DNA of 64,000 nucleotides from positions 124,001-188,000 of the forward strand of contig JAWKTK010000018.1 in NCBI GenBank assembly GCA_041399205.1. Direction: 5' to 3'. Numbering within the stretch: position 1 is the first letter of the stretch; each line of letters begins with the position of its first letter. The notes below the pieces were generated by a model, which was not told where the DNA came from, made no database searches, and saw only the letters and a program-made list of their open reading frames with translations. The translations under genes were made by a program, and so were the position numbers. Positions 29,502-38,060 of the stretch are shown one piece after another. This DNA comes from JAGQOZ01 sp041399205 (lineage in GTDB: Bacteria; Planctomycetota; Planctomycetia; Pirellulales; Pirellulaceae).

Positions 29502-31145
29502 ATGTATTCGGCGGAAAACCAGATAATTCAAGCGGCAAGGGCGGGTGACCGAGATGCGTTTGCGGAAATTGTTCGACGCTATCAGAGACTACTCTGTTCA
29601 GTGGCGTATGCCACAACGGGCAGTTTGGAGTCGAGCGAAGAAGTTGCGCAAGAAGCGTTCCTTGTGGCTTGGAAGTCGTTAAAGGATCTGCGCGAACCAG
29701 ACAAGATCAGACCCTGGCTGTGTGGCATCGTTCGCAACTTGGCGAAGAATCGTCAACGTCGCACTCAGCGCGACGTCCTGTCGCAAGCAAGTCCCTTGGA
29801 GGCGAATGACACGTATTCTTCGGATGTGATCGAACCGCTGGAGTCGTCGATCGCGCACGAGGAAGCGGAATTGCTGGACCGAACGTTACTTTCGCTGCCG
29901 ACACACTATCGCGAACCACTGATCTTGTTCTATCGCGAACAGCAATCGATCACCAAGGTCGCCGAACTGCTGGAACTTTCGCCCAACACCATTAAACAAC
30001 GTCTAGCTCGAGGTCGACAAATGCTGCGCACTGAAATCGCGGCGGTTGTGGAACGAGGGCTTCTGCAAAGCGCTCCCGGTGCCGCGTTTACGCTGGGAGT
30101 CTTGGCAGCGCTGCCGGTCATGTCCGGTTCGGCGAAGGCGGCAACCGTTACTGTAGCGAGTGCGAAAGGAATAACTGCTATGAATGCAGCTGGATGGTCA
30201 GGAATTGTCGGTATCATTTTAGGACCGCTCGGAGGTCTTCTCGGTAGCTGGTTTGGCTACCACATGTCCATCAAGGCCGCTCGGTCCGAACGCGAACGTT
30301 CATTTATTCGCCGACAAGCTGTTGTGCTGTTGGTTCTGATTGGCACGTTCAGCGCCGCCATCATCGGTCTCCTGTTGGCCCGCGACTGGTTGCTGCAAGA
30401 TCCATGGCGTTTGACCATTGCCATTACAACATTGGCAATAGGATATGTCGCCACGCTGTTCACGATGATCATTTGGAGCAACCGGCAGATTGCTCGAATT
30501 CGCCGCCAAGACGGCACCGACACCATGTCGATGCAGGATGCTCATCAGCAGCTGCCTCGAATGATGCAAAACGTCAACGCGGTTCGTTCGTACGAATCGA
30601 AACTTCGTCTGTGCGGACTACCGTTGATCAGTGTTCAGTTTGGTGGCGGCACCGGATTGGGTTCGCCCCAACAACGCACTGCCGTGGGTTGGATTGCCCT
30701 AGGAGACAAAGCGTATGGCGTTTTGCTGGCCTACGGCTCGGTGGCAATCGGCACCATTGCCGTGGGAGCGATCAGTATCGGTCTTGTGTCACTGGGAGGC
30801 ATGGCGCTGGGCGCGGTAGCGTTAGGAGGACTGGCGATTGGTGGCTACACGACCGGCGGTGTTGCCTTGGGATGGGTCTCATTCGGTGGACTCGCGATTG
30901 CCTGGAAAGCGGCCGTGGGTGGCTTGGCGTTATCCCATGACGTGGCGTTAGGCGGACTGGCCTCAGGGGCACACGTGAACGACGAAACCGCCAAGGCGCT
31001 GCTGAGCCAGAACACATTTATTCGCTTTGCCGCCAGCTTAAATACGTTTGGTTGGTGGATCTTGGTGGCCGTGATCTTAGTTCCCATGTTCGTCTTACTG
31101 CGTTTCATTCCACCACAGGCCGAATCTAGCGATTCGAAAATGTGA
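29502..31145 (+). CDS. ECF sigma factor fused to a glycine-rich membrane domain
   Basis: Residues 1-185 are a complete ECF sigma factor. Region 2 is DAFAEIVRRYQRLLCSVAYA with EEVAQEAFLVAWKSL and IRPWLCGIVRNLAKN. Region 4 is LPTHYREPLILFYREQQSIT with ELSPNTIKQRLARGRQML. The remaining about 360 residues form a membrane module with hydrophobic segments at about 229-252, 271-293, 303-325 and 515-535. Between about 400 and 490 there is a run of short Gly-rich repeats of the type G-x-[IA]-[IL]-G (AIGTIAVGAISIGLVSLGGM). The fusion implies a membrane-tethered sigma factor that may be released or signalled to through its own tail, without a separate anti-sigma gene nearby. C-terminally extended ECFs are known in planctomycetes, but the role of this tail is not. 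Confidence 0.88.
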   Translation: MYSAENQIIQAARAGDRDAFAEIVRRYQRLLCSVAYATTGSLESSEEVAQEAFLVAWKSLKDLREPDKIRPWLCGIVRNLAKNRQRRTQRDVLSQASPLEANDTYSSDVIEPLESSIAHEEAELLDRTLLSLPTHYREPLILFYREQQSITKVAELLELSPNTIKQRLARGRQMLRTEIAAVVERGLLQSAPGAAFTLGVLAALPVMSGSAKAATVTVASAKGITAMNAAGWSGIVGIILGPLGGLLGSWFGYHMSIKAARSERERSFIRRQAVVLLVLIGTFSAAIIGLLLARDWLLQDPWRLTIAITTLAIGYVATLFTMIIWSNRQIARIRRQDGTDTMSMQDAHQQLPRMMQNVNAVRSYESKLRLCGLPLISVQFGGGTGLGSPQQRTAVGWIALGDKAYGVLLAYGSVAIGTIAVGAISIGLVSLGGMALGAVALGGLAIGGYTTGGVALGWVSFGGLAIAWKAAVGGLALSHDVALGGLASGAHVNDETAKALLSQNTFIRFAASLNTFGWWILVAVILVPMFVLLRFIPPQAESSDSKM

Positions 31146-31762
31146 TCGACCAATAAAAGTCCAATCGAATGGCGGAACCGTTCGGAGCGCAAAGTGCAGG
31201 AAAAAGAATCAGACAACTCTGCGACCTCGGCGTCTCTGCGTTTCAAGCCTTTTTTTGATGGTTATGGGATAACTGCTGATTGTGGATGGCACCCAACGCC
31301 GATAATGATTTAGAAAAATTGAAATAAGTCTTGATGCGACAAGGGCATCGGGTTTGAAATGCGTCTGGCCAGCGTCATGTTCGCGCCGGGTGCGTGCATG
31401 TAACCAACCTCGTAGTTGCCTCAACTGGCCGTAAGATGACGTGCCGACTTTGCCGATGTCAAACGAGGGTGTTCACGGACATCGAACAACGGCATCCGGG
31501 ATACCCAACCGTTGCGAGCAACCGGGGCTACCCAGCTGTGTGAACTCGAGCATTCTGCATTTCAGCAAAACTCAGCTCCGTATGCACGGAAAAGGCGAGA
31601 GTATTCGGGCGAATCGAGGTTCGGGTGGCGTTCGACTCGTAGCCCAGACAGTGTTGACGAGTCTACTCGCTGACAGCTGCTTGTCACAGTTCCTTTTATC
31701 GAGCCGAAGGTTTGTTCAATGACAAATGGGTGCCACGCATTGTTTTTCGCGGCGAAAATTGG
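31146..31762. other. Intergenic region with a copy of the dispersed 47-kb repeat
   Basis: No convincing gene. On the complementary strand, 31190-31300 reads GTTGGGTGCCATCCACAATC and then GAAACGCAGAGACGCCGAGG followed by TCGCAGAGTTG. The same modules occur in the same orientation on the plus strand at 47312-47425 and, in part, at 45484-45570. This is thus an isolated, inverted member of the dispersed repeat family that dominates 44.4-47.4 kb. Confidence 0.6.
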
Positions 31763-32200
31763 CTACGCCACGGTACAAGCAAATTCGAATCGCATGGCCA
31801 GCTTGCCGTCGACGGTTAACTTGCCGTTCATGAAAAATGCGTTGGCCAGTCGTTCGCTCAACTCTATTTCGGCCAGCACGGTATCGCCCGGTTGCACCAT
31901 ACGTTTGAAACGAACGTCATTCATGCGAGTGGCGACGGGTGTGCCTTGTGAATCGGCGAATTGTGACAACAAAATGGCACCGGACTGCATGCCGAATTCG
32001 CACAAAATGACACCGGGCACGATTGGCTTATCGGGATAATGTCCTTGGAAGAAGAATTCCATGGCGTGAAATGTCTTTTCGCACACAATTCGCGAATCGG
32101 TCTTTTCCAACACGGCATCCACCAACAGCATCGGCGGCCGATGAGGTATGGCTGCTTGAATGGCCGCTTGGTCCATGACTACGGTGCGGTCTGAAGGCAT
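31763..32200 (-). CDS. FabZ-type 3-hydroxyacyl-ACP dehydratase
   Basis: This 145-residue hot-dog-fold enzyme contains IPHRPPMLLVDAV and the active-site segment MEFFFQGHYPDKPIVPGVIL, with catalytic His54 and Glu68 (LCEFG), as in FabZ/FabA dehydratases that remove water from 3-hydroxyacyl-ACP. The start at 32198-32200 overlaps the end of the upstream desaturase gene by 22 bp and has AGGAAA upstream, so translation is probably coupled. It is the last gene of the six-gene minus-strand lipid-type operon (37831 to 31763). A dedicated role in that pathway, rather than primary fatty acid synthesis, is inferred from context. Confidence 0.88.
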   Translation of the reverse strand: MPSDRTVVMDQAAIQAAIPHRPPMLLVDAVLEKTDSRIVCEKTFHAMEFFFQGHYPDKPIVPGVILCEFGMQSGAILLSQFADSQGTPVATRMNDVRFKRMVQPGDTVLAEIELSERLANAFFMNGKLTVDGKLAMRFEFACTVA

Positions 32201-33633
32201 GACGAATTTCCTGCACTAGATTTCATTAACATGGAATCAACATCGTTAGCCACAATCACTCCATAGTTGATGGCACCTAACCAGCCGGACATGATGATGC
32301 CCACGCTGCCGGCATGATACAGTCCCGGCAACTGTTCGGGTAACGCTCGGCTGACCGCCAGGCCTTCAAACTTGGTGCCAAAACTGGCACCGTTGATGTG
32401 TTTGGTGTAATGTTCAAACGTGATCGGCGTGGCCGCTTCTGCATGCACAATTTTTTCGCGGCAATTGGGCACATACTTTTCCAGAGCGTCCAGCGTGGTT
32501 TCAATCAGATCTTGCTTGCTGGCTTCGTAATCTTCCTTCGATAGATCGATCCAGTCTTGATAGTTGGCATTGGTGCTGGAAACGATCAAATGCCGAGGTC
32601 GACCTTGAGGCCGAGTGCGTGGATAGTAGAACGAATAAGTACGGCTGGTGATGTCTCGGCTCAGCAACAGATCTGTGCGAAATACTGGTGCGGTGGAGCT
32701 GAACAGAAGATCGCCCGTCGATTCGTCGATCGATTCGTTCGGATCCAGCGCCATGTAAACTTGCGTGCTGGAATTGTTCAGCCGAACTTCTTTGGCTTGA
32801 TCGATGAAATGGGGATCAAAATATTCTTCGCCCAACATGTGAAAGATAGTGGCATTCAAATTAGCGTTGGAGACCACGACCTTGGATTTGATGGTTCGCC
32901 CATTGACTTTAACGCCCGCGATTTTGCCATTTTGCACCAAGATTTTTTCCACGTCACATCGAATCCGAATATCCACTCCGTTGCGGTGCATTTCTTGTTC
33001 CATTTGCTGGACCAAGCCATCCGTTCCGCCTTCAAACGTGTAGACCCCTTTTGACATGAAGTTGGAAAAGACAATGCCGTAGGTGATGGCGGGATCTTCC
33101 AAAGTGGAACCATTCGCATAAGTAATGGGCTCCATCAGCAACCGAATCACGTCTTCTCGGCCTGGAAAAAATTGGTCGAACAATTGTCGAGTCGTCTTCG
33201 ATTGATCGTCATAGAAATTCATGCCGCGAGCGGTATCGAAGAATCCTTCCACAGCCGAACGATCGACGTGAAAGTCTTGGACCAATAGGCGAGTGAAGTC
33301 TTCGCGGTTAAACGTGGTGGTCAGCGAAAACATGGGATTGTCGAAGCGAATGCCTTTCAGCTGCACAATGGCGTCCGCAATTTCCTTGGTCCAATAACGC
33401 CGGCAGCTTTTGATCATCCCGACCGGAAACCCATGCAGCGAAATATCAAAAATATGGCCGCCGGGCCGCTTGAACCACGTAGCCATGCCGCCCAATTTGT
33501 AATGTTGTTCCAGCAACAACACGCTGCGGCCAGCGCGAGCCAGCACGTTGGCCGTGGTCAGGCCACCTAAGCCACTGCCAATGACAATGACGTCATATTC
33601 GTCCTGACAACCTTTCAGAAAGTCTTTGGGCAT
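32179..33633 (-). CDS. Phytoene-desaturase-type FAD-dependent oxidoreductase (first of two)
   Basis: This 484-residue flavoprotein of the CrtI/phytoene desaturase-carotene isomerase superfamily has an N-terminal dinucleotide-binding motif DVIVIGSGLGGLTTANVLA with the acidic end VLLLEQHYKLGG. A substrate-cap region follows. The C-terminal FAD segment is LPGLYHAGSVGIIMSGWLGA. Family members desaturate, isomerise or saturate long polyene chains or retinoids. Here the gene is embedded with a ketosynthase, an ACP and a dehydratase, so the substrate is more likely an acyl-ACP or polyketide-like chain than a C40 carotenoid; no phytoene synthase is in the window. It follows the second desaturase with about a 49-bp gap. 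Confidence 0.85.
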   Translation of the reverse strand: MPKDFLKGCQDEYDVIVIGSGLGGLTTANVLARAGRSVLLLEQHYKLGGMATWFKRPGGHIFDISLHGFPVGMIKSCRRYWTKEIADAIVQLKGIRFDNPMFSLTTTFNREDFTRLLVQDFHVDRSAVEGFFDTARGMNFYDDQSKTTRQLFDQFFPGREDVIRLLMEPITYANGSTLEDPAITYGIVFSNFMSKGVYTFEGGTDGLVQQMEQEMHRNGVDIRIRCDVEKILVQNGKIAGVKVNGRTIKSKVVVSNANLNATIFHMLGEEYFDPHFIDQAKEVRLNNSSTQVYMALDPNESIDESTGDLLFSSTAPVFRTDLLLSRDITSRTYSFYYPRTRPQGRPRHLIVSSTNANYQDWIDLSKEDYEASKQDLIETTLDALEKYVPNCREKIVHAEAATPITFEHYTKHINGASFGTKFEGLAVSRALPEQLPGLYHAGSVGIIMSGWLGAINYGVIVANDVDSMLMKSSAGNSSCLQTAP

Positions 33634-33682
33634 GATTCGTTCTTTCGTTGGTGGTGGCTAACCCATGTGGGACAGGCAGTAT

Positions 33683-35095
33683 CTAGGGTTCGTCACGCAA
33701 GCAATGTTGGTTGGCCATGGAAATGCCACTGATGATGGTTCCCACAATCCCGACAAAGCCTTGATCGGTGCCGCACACAAATACGTTTTTCAAATGCGTT
33801 TTGCCGTCCAGCTTTTTCTCCGGAGCTCCATACACCGCACCATTGTCATGAAAGGTAAAACGACGAATCGTCTTGGGCGTGAACATGTCTGTATCGATTA
33901 CATGCGATCGAAAATCAGGCATGAAGCGAACCGCAGATTCCACCGTTCGATCATACCACTTGAGCTTTTCTAGCTGGTATTGGTCGTCTGACAAGCCCAT
34001 CCATTTGTCCGAATTAGCAATCGTGGTGATCCTGACAATGCCATCGGGCAATTCGGCTTTGTCACCGTCAAATTCGCCATACACAAAATTGTTTGGGGAA
34101 CAAATCACTCCGGTCCGTACGTCACACAAATCATCACACTTCTGCCAATGGAACTTGTCGGAATCATTGTAAAACACAATCGTTCGGTCGTGCCCCATGT
34201 CTTGCGGTTTGACGTTTAACACCGAAATGGCTTCCGTAAAGGACATCTTGCCGGCAGTGGAAGCGTCAATGCGGTCAATGTCGTCACACATTCGCATGGT
34301 TTCAATCCAACCGGCTGACGAAAGGATGCGTTTGGCGTGCAGCATGGTGCCGTTCTCCAATTCCACACCCACGGCTTTACCGTCTTCCACGTGAATTTTT
34401 TCTACGCCCGTGCGCAGTCGAAGTTCACCACCGAGTTCGCGAAACCGCCGGACCAGGTTTTTCAGAATCAAGCGAACTCCGGCAAAGGGCCTAGCCAATC
34501 CTTCCATGAAAATGCTGCGGAACATGATGCAAAATTGACCGAAGTCCATGTCGTGTTCGCGAGCGTTCCCATACCACATCAGCGGACAGAAAATCATTTC
34601 CACCAGCAACGGATCGGAGATGTGTTGCGATACAAATTCGCGAGCAGATCCTTCAAAGTTGGTTTCGTCCAAATCGTCATAGTCCAGAATCTGCTGAACC
34701 AAACAACGAAATCCGTCTACTTGCTGCGGAAAGTGCGTCGCAATTTCGTTTTCGAACAAGCTCAGGTCGTTATCAAACTTCAATTCGATTCCCGGAAAAG
34801 CAACCGACGAACCGAGCTGCGGCGAAAGCGCAAAGTCTTCCCATTTGAAACGCAATTGGCGAAGCAGCCGAGCTAACGGGCCCTTCTTGGCGCCTTTGGG
34901 AGTGAAATTGGTGATGGCGTGCAGACCGACGTCATAGTCACGGCCGCGTAACCGATAGAACGAATTCAGACCACCAATGGTGTAGTGTCGTTCTAGGATG
35001 CAAACGCTTTGATCGTAATACGCCAAGCGAATTCCGGCGGCTAGCCCGGACATCCCCGCGCCGATGATGATGGTGTCATACATTTGCGAAGACAT
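33683..35095 (-). CDS. Phytoene-desaturase-type FAD-dependent oxidoreductase (second of two)
   Basis: This 470-residue flavoprotein is related to, but clearly distinct from, the 32179-33633 protein. The FAD motif is YDTIIIGAGMSGLAAGIRLA with VCILERHYTIGGLNSFYRL. The C-terminal FAD segment is KNVFVCGTDQGFVGIVGTII. The start is placed at ATG 35093-35095 (MSSQMYDTII); the open frame extends eight codons upstream. The two paralogues in one operon suggest successive oxidations or isomerisations on the same chain. Substrate unknown. Confidence 0.85.
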   Translation of the reverse strand: MSSQMYDTIIIGAGMSGLAAGIRLAYYDQSVCILERHYTIGGLNSFYRLRGRDYDVGLHAITNFTPKGAKKGPLARLLRQLRFKWEDFALSPQLGSSVAFPGIELKFDNDLSLFENEIATHFPQQVDGFRCLVQQILDYDDLDETNFEGSAREFVSQHISDPLLVEMIFCPLMWYGNAREHDMDFGQFCIMFRSIFMEGLARPFAGVRLILKNLVRRFRELGGELRLRTGVEKIHVEDGKAVGVELENGTMLHAKRILSSAGWIETMRMCDDIDRIDASTAGKMSFTEAISVLNVKPQDMGHDRTIVFYNDSDKFHWQKCDDLCDVRTGVICSPNNFVYGEFDGDKAELPDGIVRITTIANSDKWMGLSDDQYQLEKLKWYDRTVESAVRFMPDFRSHVIDTDMFTPKTIRRFTFHDNGAVYGAPEKKLDGKTHLKNVFVCGTDQGFVGIVGTIISGISMANQHCLRDEP

Positions 35096-35226
35096 CACAG
35101 ACCATGTTTGTAAGATCAAGAATAGATTATCGACCTAGGAACTCGCCACGCTAGTTTCGTTTTCCCTCACTTCGTCCCGGCCTTCGAATAATCGCAAATT
35201 CAAAACTGACAATTCGGACGGGGACT

Positions 35227-35493
35227 TCAGTTAGACACTTTTTCCATGTCTTTCATCAGCGGAGTCAGATAGTCGCACGTGCTTTGCATGCTGGCCAACG
35301 CCGGATAATCTTCTTCCGGAATTTGGACTCGGTAACGTTTACGTAGTTCCATCACGATATCCAGAAAGTCCATGCTGTCGAGTTCCAGTTGGTCACGAAA
35401 CGCGACATCGTCCTTGAGACCGCTCAGGTCTTCATCCGGAGCGATGTTTTCCAAAATATCAAGGATGACTTCACGGATATCAGCAGGTGTCAT
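35227..35493 (-). CDS. Acyl carrier protein
   Basis: This acidic protein of 88 residues, starting MTPADIREVILDILENIAPD, has the phosphopantetheine attachment motif ELDSMDFLDIVMEL; Ser40 is the expected 4'-phosphopantetheine site. It differs from housekeeping AcpP in sequence (usually DSLDTVEL) and sits directly downstream of a ketosynthase (gap 55 bp). It is probably the dedicated carrier of the operon. An open frame extends 12 codons upstream of the chosen ATG but without a ribosome site that I can see. Confidence 0.9.
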   Translation of the reverse strand: MTPADIREVILDILENIAPDEDLSGLKDDVAFRDQLELDSMDFLDIVMELRKRYRVQIPEEDYPALASMQSTCDYLTPLMKDMEKVSN

Positions 35494-35548
35494 TGTCCAG
35501 TATTTCTCCAACTTGGCACAATTTGCCAATCCAAAACGAGTATCTTGA

Positions 35549-36805
35549 TTAAAAACGTTTGATGATCACAACCGAATTAATGCCCAACATACCAAACGAA
35601 TTGTTCAGTACATAATCAACTTTGCTCAATTCTTTTGGCTGATTGATCACTAAGCCATTGAGTTCACATTCGGGATCTAGGTTTTCCACGTTGATGGTGG
35701 CATGGCAGACGCCGTCTTCAAATGCCAACAGATTTCCCGCTAATTCCAGCGCCCCGGCCGCTCCCATAGAATGGCCGATGAAACTTTTTGTATTGTTAAA
35801 GCACGTCTTTTCCGAATTTTGAAAAACCCTTCGCAACGCGGAACATTCTTGGGCGTCACCGCTGCTGGTGCCCGTGGCATGCGTGCTGACAATATCAATT
35901 TGTTCGGCCGACAAACCTGCTCGCTTCAAAGCCAATTCGACACATTCCGCTTGTCGTTCTGGATTGGGAAGGACGAAATCAGTGGCGTCCGTATTCATAG
36001 CGTAACCAACCAGTTCGCCATAAATCTTGGCATTGCGAGCCTTCGCGTCCGAAAGCCGTTCGAGCACATACATGCAGCCGCCTTCGGACACCACAATTCC
36101 CGAACGATCTAGGTCAAACGGCCGAGAAGCCTTTGTCGCGTCTTCATGTTCAGCCAACGCACCTTGGCTACGGAAGCTGGCAAAAATCCCAAACGTGTGA
36201 ATGCTTTCGGAAACACCGCCGGCCAGTGCCAAGTCACATTCATTCAGACGCAACATCTGAGCGCCTTGAATCAGGCCTGCGTTGCCAGCGGCACACGCAG
36301 CGCCGATGGTGTAATGAGGCCCGGTGATGCCTAGGTTTAAGGCTACTTCGCCAGCCGGATTGTTGGCAACGGTTCTGGGATTGTGGTGGTGAGACCAATA
36401 AGCGGTATCGTAGTCGTACGCTTTGATTTCGTAGATTTCGTTTTCGGTTTCCACATTGCCGTGTTCGGTCACGCCCACGTAAATACCGACTCGCGACTTA
36501 TCTGTGTTTTCCCAATCCACGCCGCTGTTGGCGATGGCTTCGTTGGTCGAATAAACGCCTACCGAACCGGCTCGCGTTCCTCGGCGCAAATCTTTTCGAC
36601 TCTGATACTTTCGCACGTCAAAGTCGCAGATCCCGGCAAACGTCTTACCAACATACCGAATTTCATACGGCTGCACGCCGCTGCGACCTTCCAGCAAATT
36701 CGTTCGATAGCTGGCTAAATCGTTCCCATTAGGCGCAGTCAAACCGATGCCAGTGATCACAATTCGCTGGCTATCGGGCAACGGGGCTGTGGACGACGCA
36801 ATCAT
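35549..36805 (-). CDS. Beta-ketoacyl-ACP synthase (KAS II-like)
   Basis: This 418-residue condensing enzyme has a thiolase fold with the full catalytic set: Cys171 in TIGAACAAGNAG, His309 in VSTHATGTSSGDAQE and His345 in FIGHSMGAAGALE. The N-terminus QRIVITGIGLTAPNGND and C-terminus NNSFGMLGINSVVII are standard. It extends an ACP-bound chain by decarboxylative Claisen condensation. Some features (the YWSHHHNPRTVANNPAG segment) are not those of the housekeeping FabF. It lies second in the operon between the epimerase-like reductase (34-bp gap) and the ACP, so it likely builds the chain later acted on by the two desaturases. Confidence 0.92.
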   Translation of the reverse strand: MIASSTAPLPDSQRIVITGIGLTAPNGNDLASYRTNLLEGRSGVQPYEIRYVGKTFAGICDFDVRKYQSRKDLRRGTRAGSVGVYSTNEAIANSGVDWENTDKSRVGIYVGVTEHGNVETENEIYEIKAYDYDTAYWSHHHNPRTVANNPAGEVALNLGITGPHYTIGAACAAGNAGLIQGAQMLRLNECDLALAGGVSESIHTFGIFASFRSQGALAEHEDATKASRPFDLDRSGIVVSEGGCMYVLERLSDAKARNAKIYGELVGYAMNTDATDFVLPNPERQAECVELALKRAGLSAEQIDIVSTHATGTSSGDAQECSALRRVFQNSEKTCFNNTKSFIGHSMGAAGALELAGNLLAFEDGVCHATINVENLDPECELNGLVINQPKELSKVDYVLNNSFGMLGINSVVIIKRF

Positions 36806-36838
36806 GGGTATCTCTGTTCCAAATTCAAACCGTTGAAG

Positions 36839-37831
36839 CTACCCATTTGACCAGGAATTGACAAGACGCCGCATCCCTTCCTGCGTGGAAATCTGGGGCA
36901 CGTAGCCAAAATCGCAGCGAGCTCGCTGGATGTCAAAATAGTGCGAAGTGGCAAGCTGTGCAGCAAGAAAACGTGTCATTCGAGGTTCGCTGGACCAACC
37001 AAGAAGTTGGTATACCACCTCCATGCCGTGTCCCATGTGCCACGCCGCTTCTTTCGAAATTTTCTTTGAAACGGGCTTCAAGTCGGCTCGAACCAAGATC
37101 TCGTTAATCCAATCCCAGCAATTCACGGGTTCGCCCTGGCTAATAAAGTAGTTTTGCCCACACGTGTTGGATCCCGGTTTCAGCGAATCAGCCGCCAACA
37201 GATGGGCATCTGCGGCATTTTCCACATAGACGATATCCACCAAATTCTTGCCATCACCCACGATACGGAGCTTTCCGTCCTTGGCTCGCTGCAGCAACCG
37301 CGGAATCAGATGGTTGTCTCGAGGCCCCCAAATCAGATGCGGGCGTAGCGAACACGTTAGCAGCCCATCTTGGCCGTTCGCCGCGATGACCAACTGCTCT
37401 GCGAGTGCTTTGGTGTGCGAATAGTGGCACAACCATTTCTTGGGATATTCCGCAGATTCGTCCACGCCACACTGATCCGTGCCATCAAACGTGACACTAG
37501 GGCTACTTGTGAAAACCAATTTGGGCACTCGATGATGCCAACACGCGTCGATCACATTTTTGGTGCCTTGCGTATTGATACTGTGAAAATGCTCCCAGGG
37601 CCCCCAGATTCCGGCCACCGCCGCAGTATGGAACACGCAATCAATATCTTCGCACGCAGCATAGACCGTCTGCGCATCCCGAATGTCACCTCGGCGAACT
37701 TCGACCCCCAGTTTTTCCAAACCAGCGTACGAACCTCGCGCCAACGTGCGAACCGCATCGCCTCGGGCTACCAGCTTTTCGACAATGTATTCGCCCAAGA
37801 ACCCGCCGGCTCCGGTTACCAAACACCGCAT
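36839..37831 (-). CDS. NAD-dependent epimerase / 3beta-hydroxysteroid dehydrogenase-type SDR
   Basis: This 330-residue extended short-chain dehydrogenase has the Rossmann motif CLVTGAGGFLGEYIVEKL, the active-site Ser region LVFTSSPSVTFDG and the catalytic Y137-S-H-T-K141. It continues with LRPHLIWGPRDNHLIPRLL, typical of the 3beta-HSD and OleD-like 2-alkyl-3-oxoalkanoate reductase branch rather than sugar epimerases. It is the first gene of the six-gene operon. A role in reducing a 3-oxoacyl intermediate is plausible but inferred. A promoter should lie between 37832 and the divergent kinase gene at 38061. Confidence 0.85.
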   Translation of the reverse strand: MRCLVTGAGGFLGEYIVEKLVARGDAVRTLARGSYAGLEKLGVEVRRGDIRDAQTVYAACEDIDCVFHTAAVAGIWGPWEHFHSINTQGTKNVIDACWHHRVPKLVFTSSPSVTFDGTDQCGVDESAEYPKKWLCHYSHTKALAEQLVIAANGQDGLLTCSLRPHLIWGPRDNHLIPRLLQRAKDGKLRIVGDGKNLVDIVYVENAADAHLLAADSLKPGSNTCGQNYFISQGEPVNCWDWINEILVRADLKPVSKKISKEAAWHMGHGMEVVYQLLGWSSEPRMTRFLAAQLATSHYFDIQRARCDFGYVPQISTQEGMRRLVNSWSNG

Positions 37832-38060
37832 CGAGCGTCACTCCTGTTCAACTTGCTTTTTGTGAAATCGTATCGCCTTGGCACTCGGTTTGTCAGTAGG
37901 TCTTGGCGCGGGAACGAGTTTCCTTCGGGCGAAGTGACGAATTCACGTGCCGGCACGCTGCTTGACCCGTAGACCTTTTGTTTCTGCTAGAATCGGACGT
38001 GTTGTCCGGGAAATCGATCGTCCGTCCAATTTCGAATCACACACTTTTCTTGCCTGAGTC

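Noticed and set aside
31441..31722. Plus-strand ORF of 93 codons beginning MPTLPMSNEGVHGHR
   Set aside because: The composition is not protein-like, it has no ribosome site, and it lies in repeat-bearing intergenic DNA.
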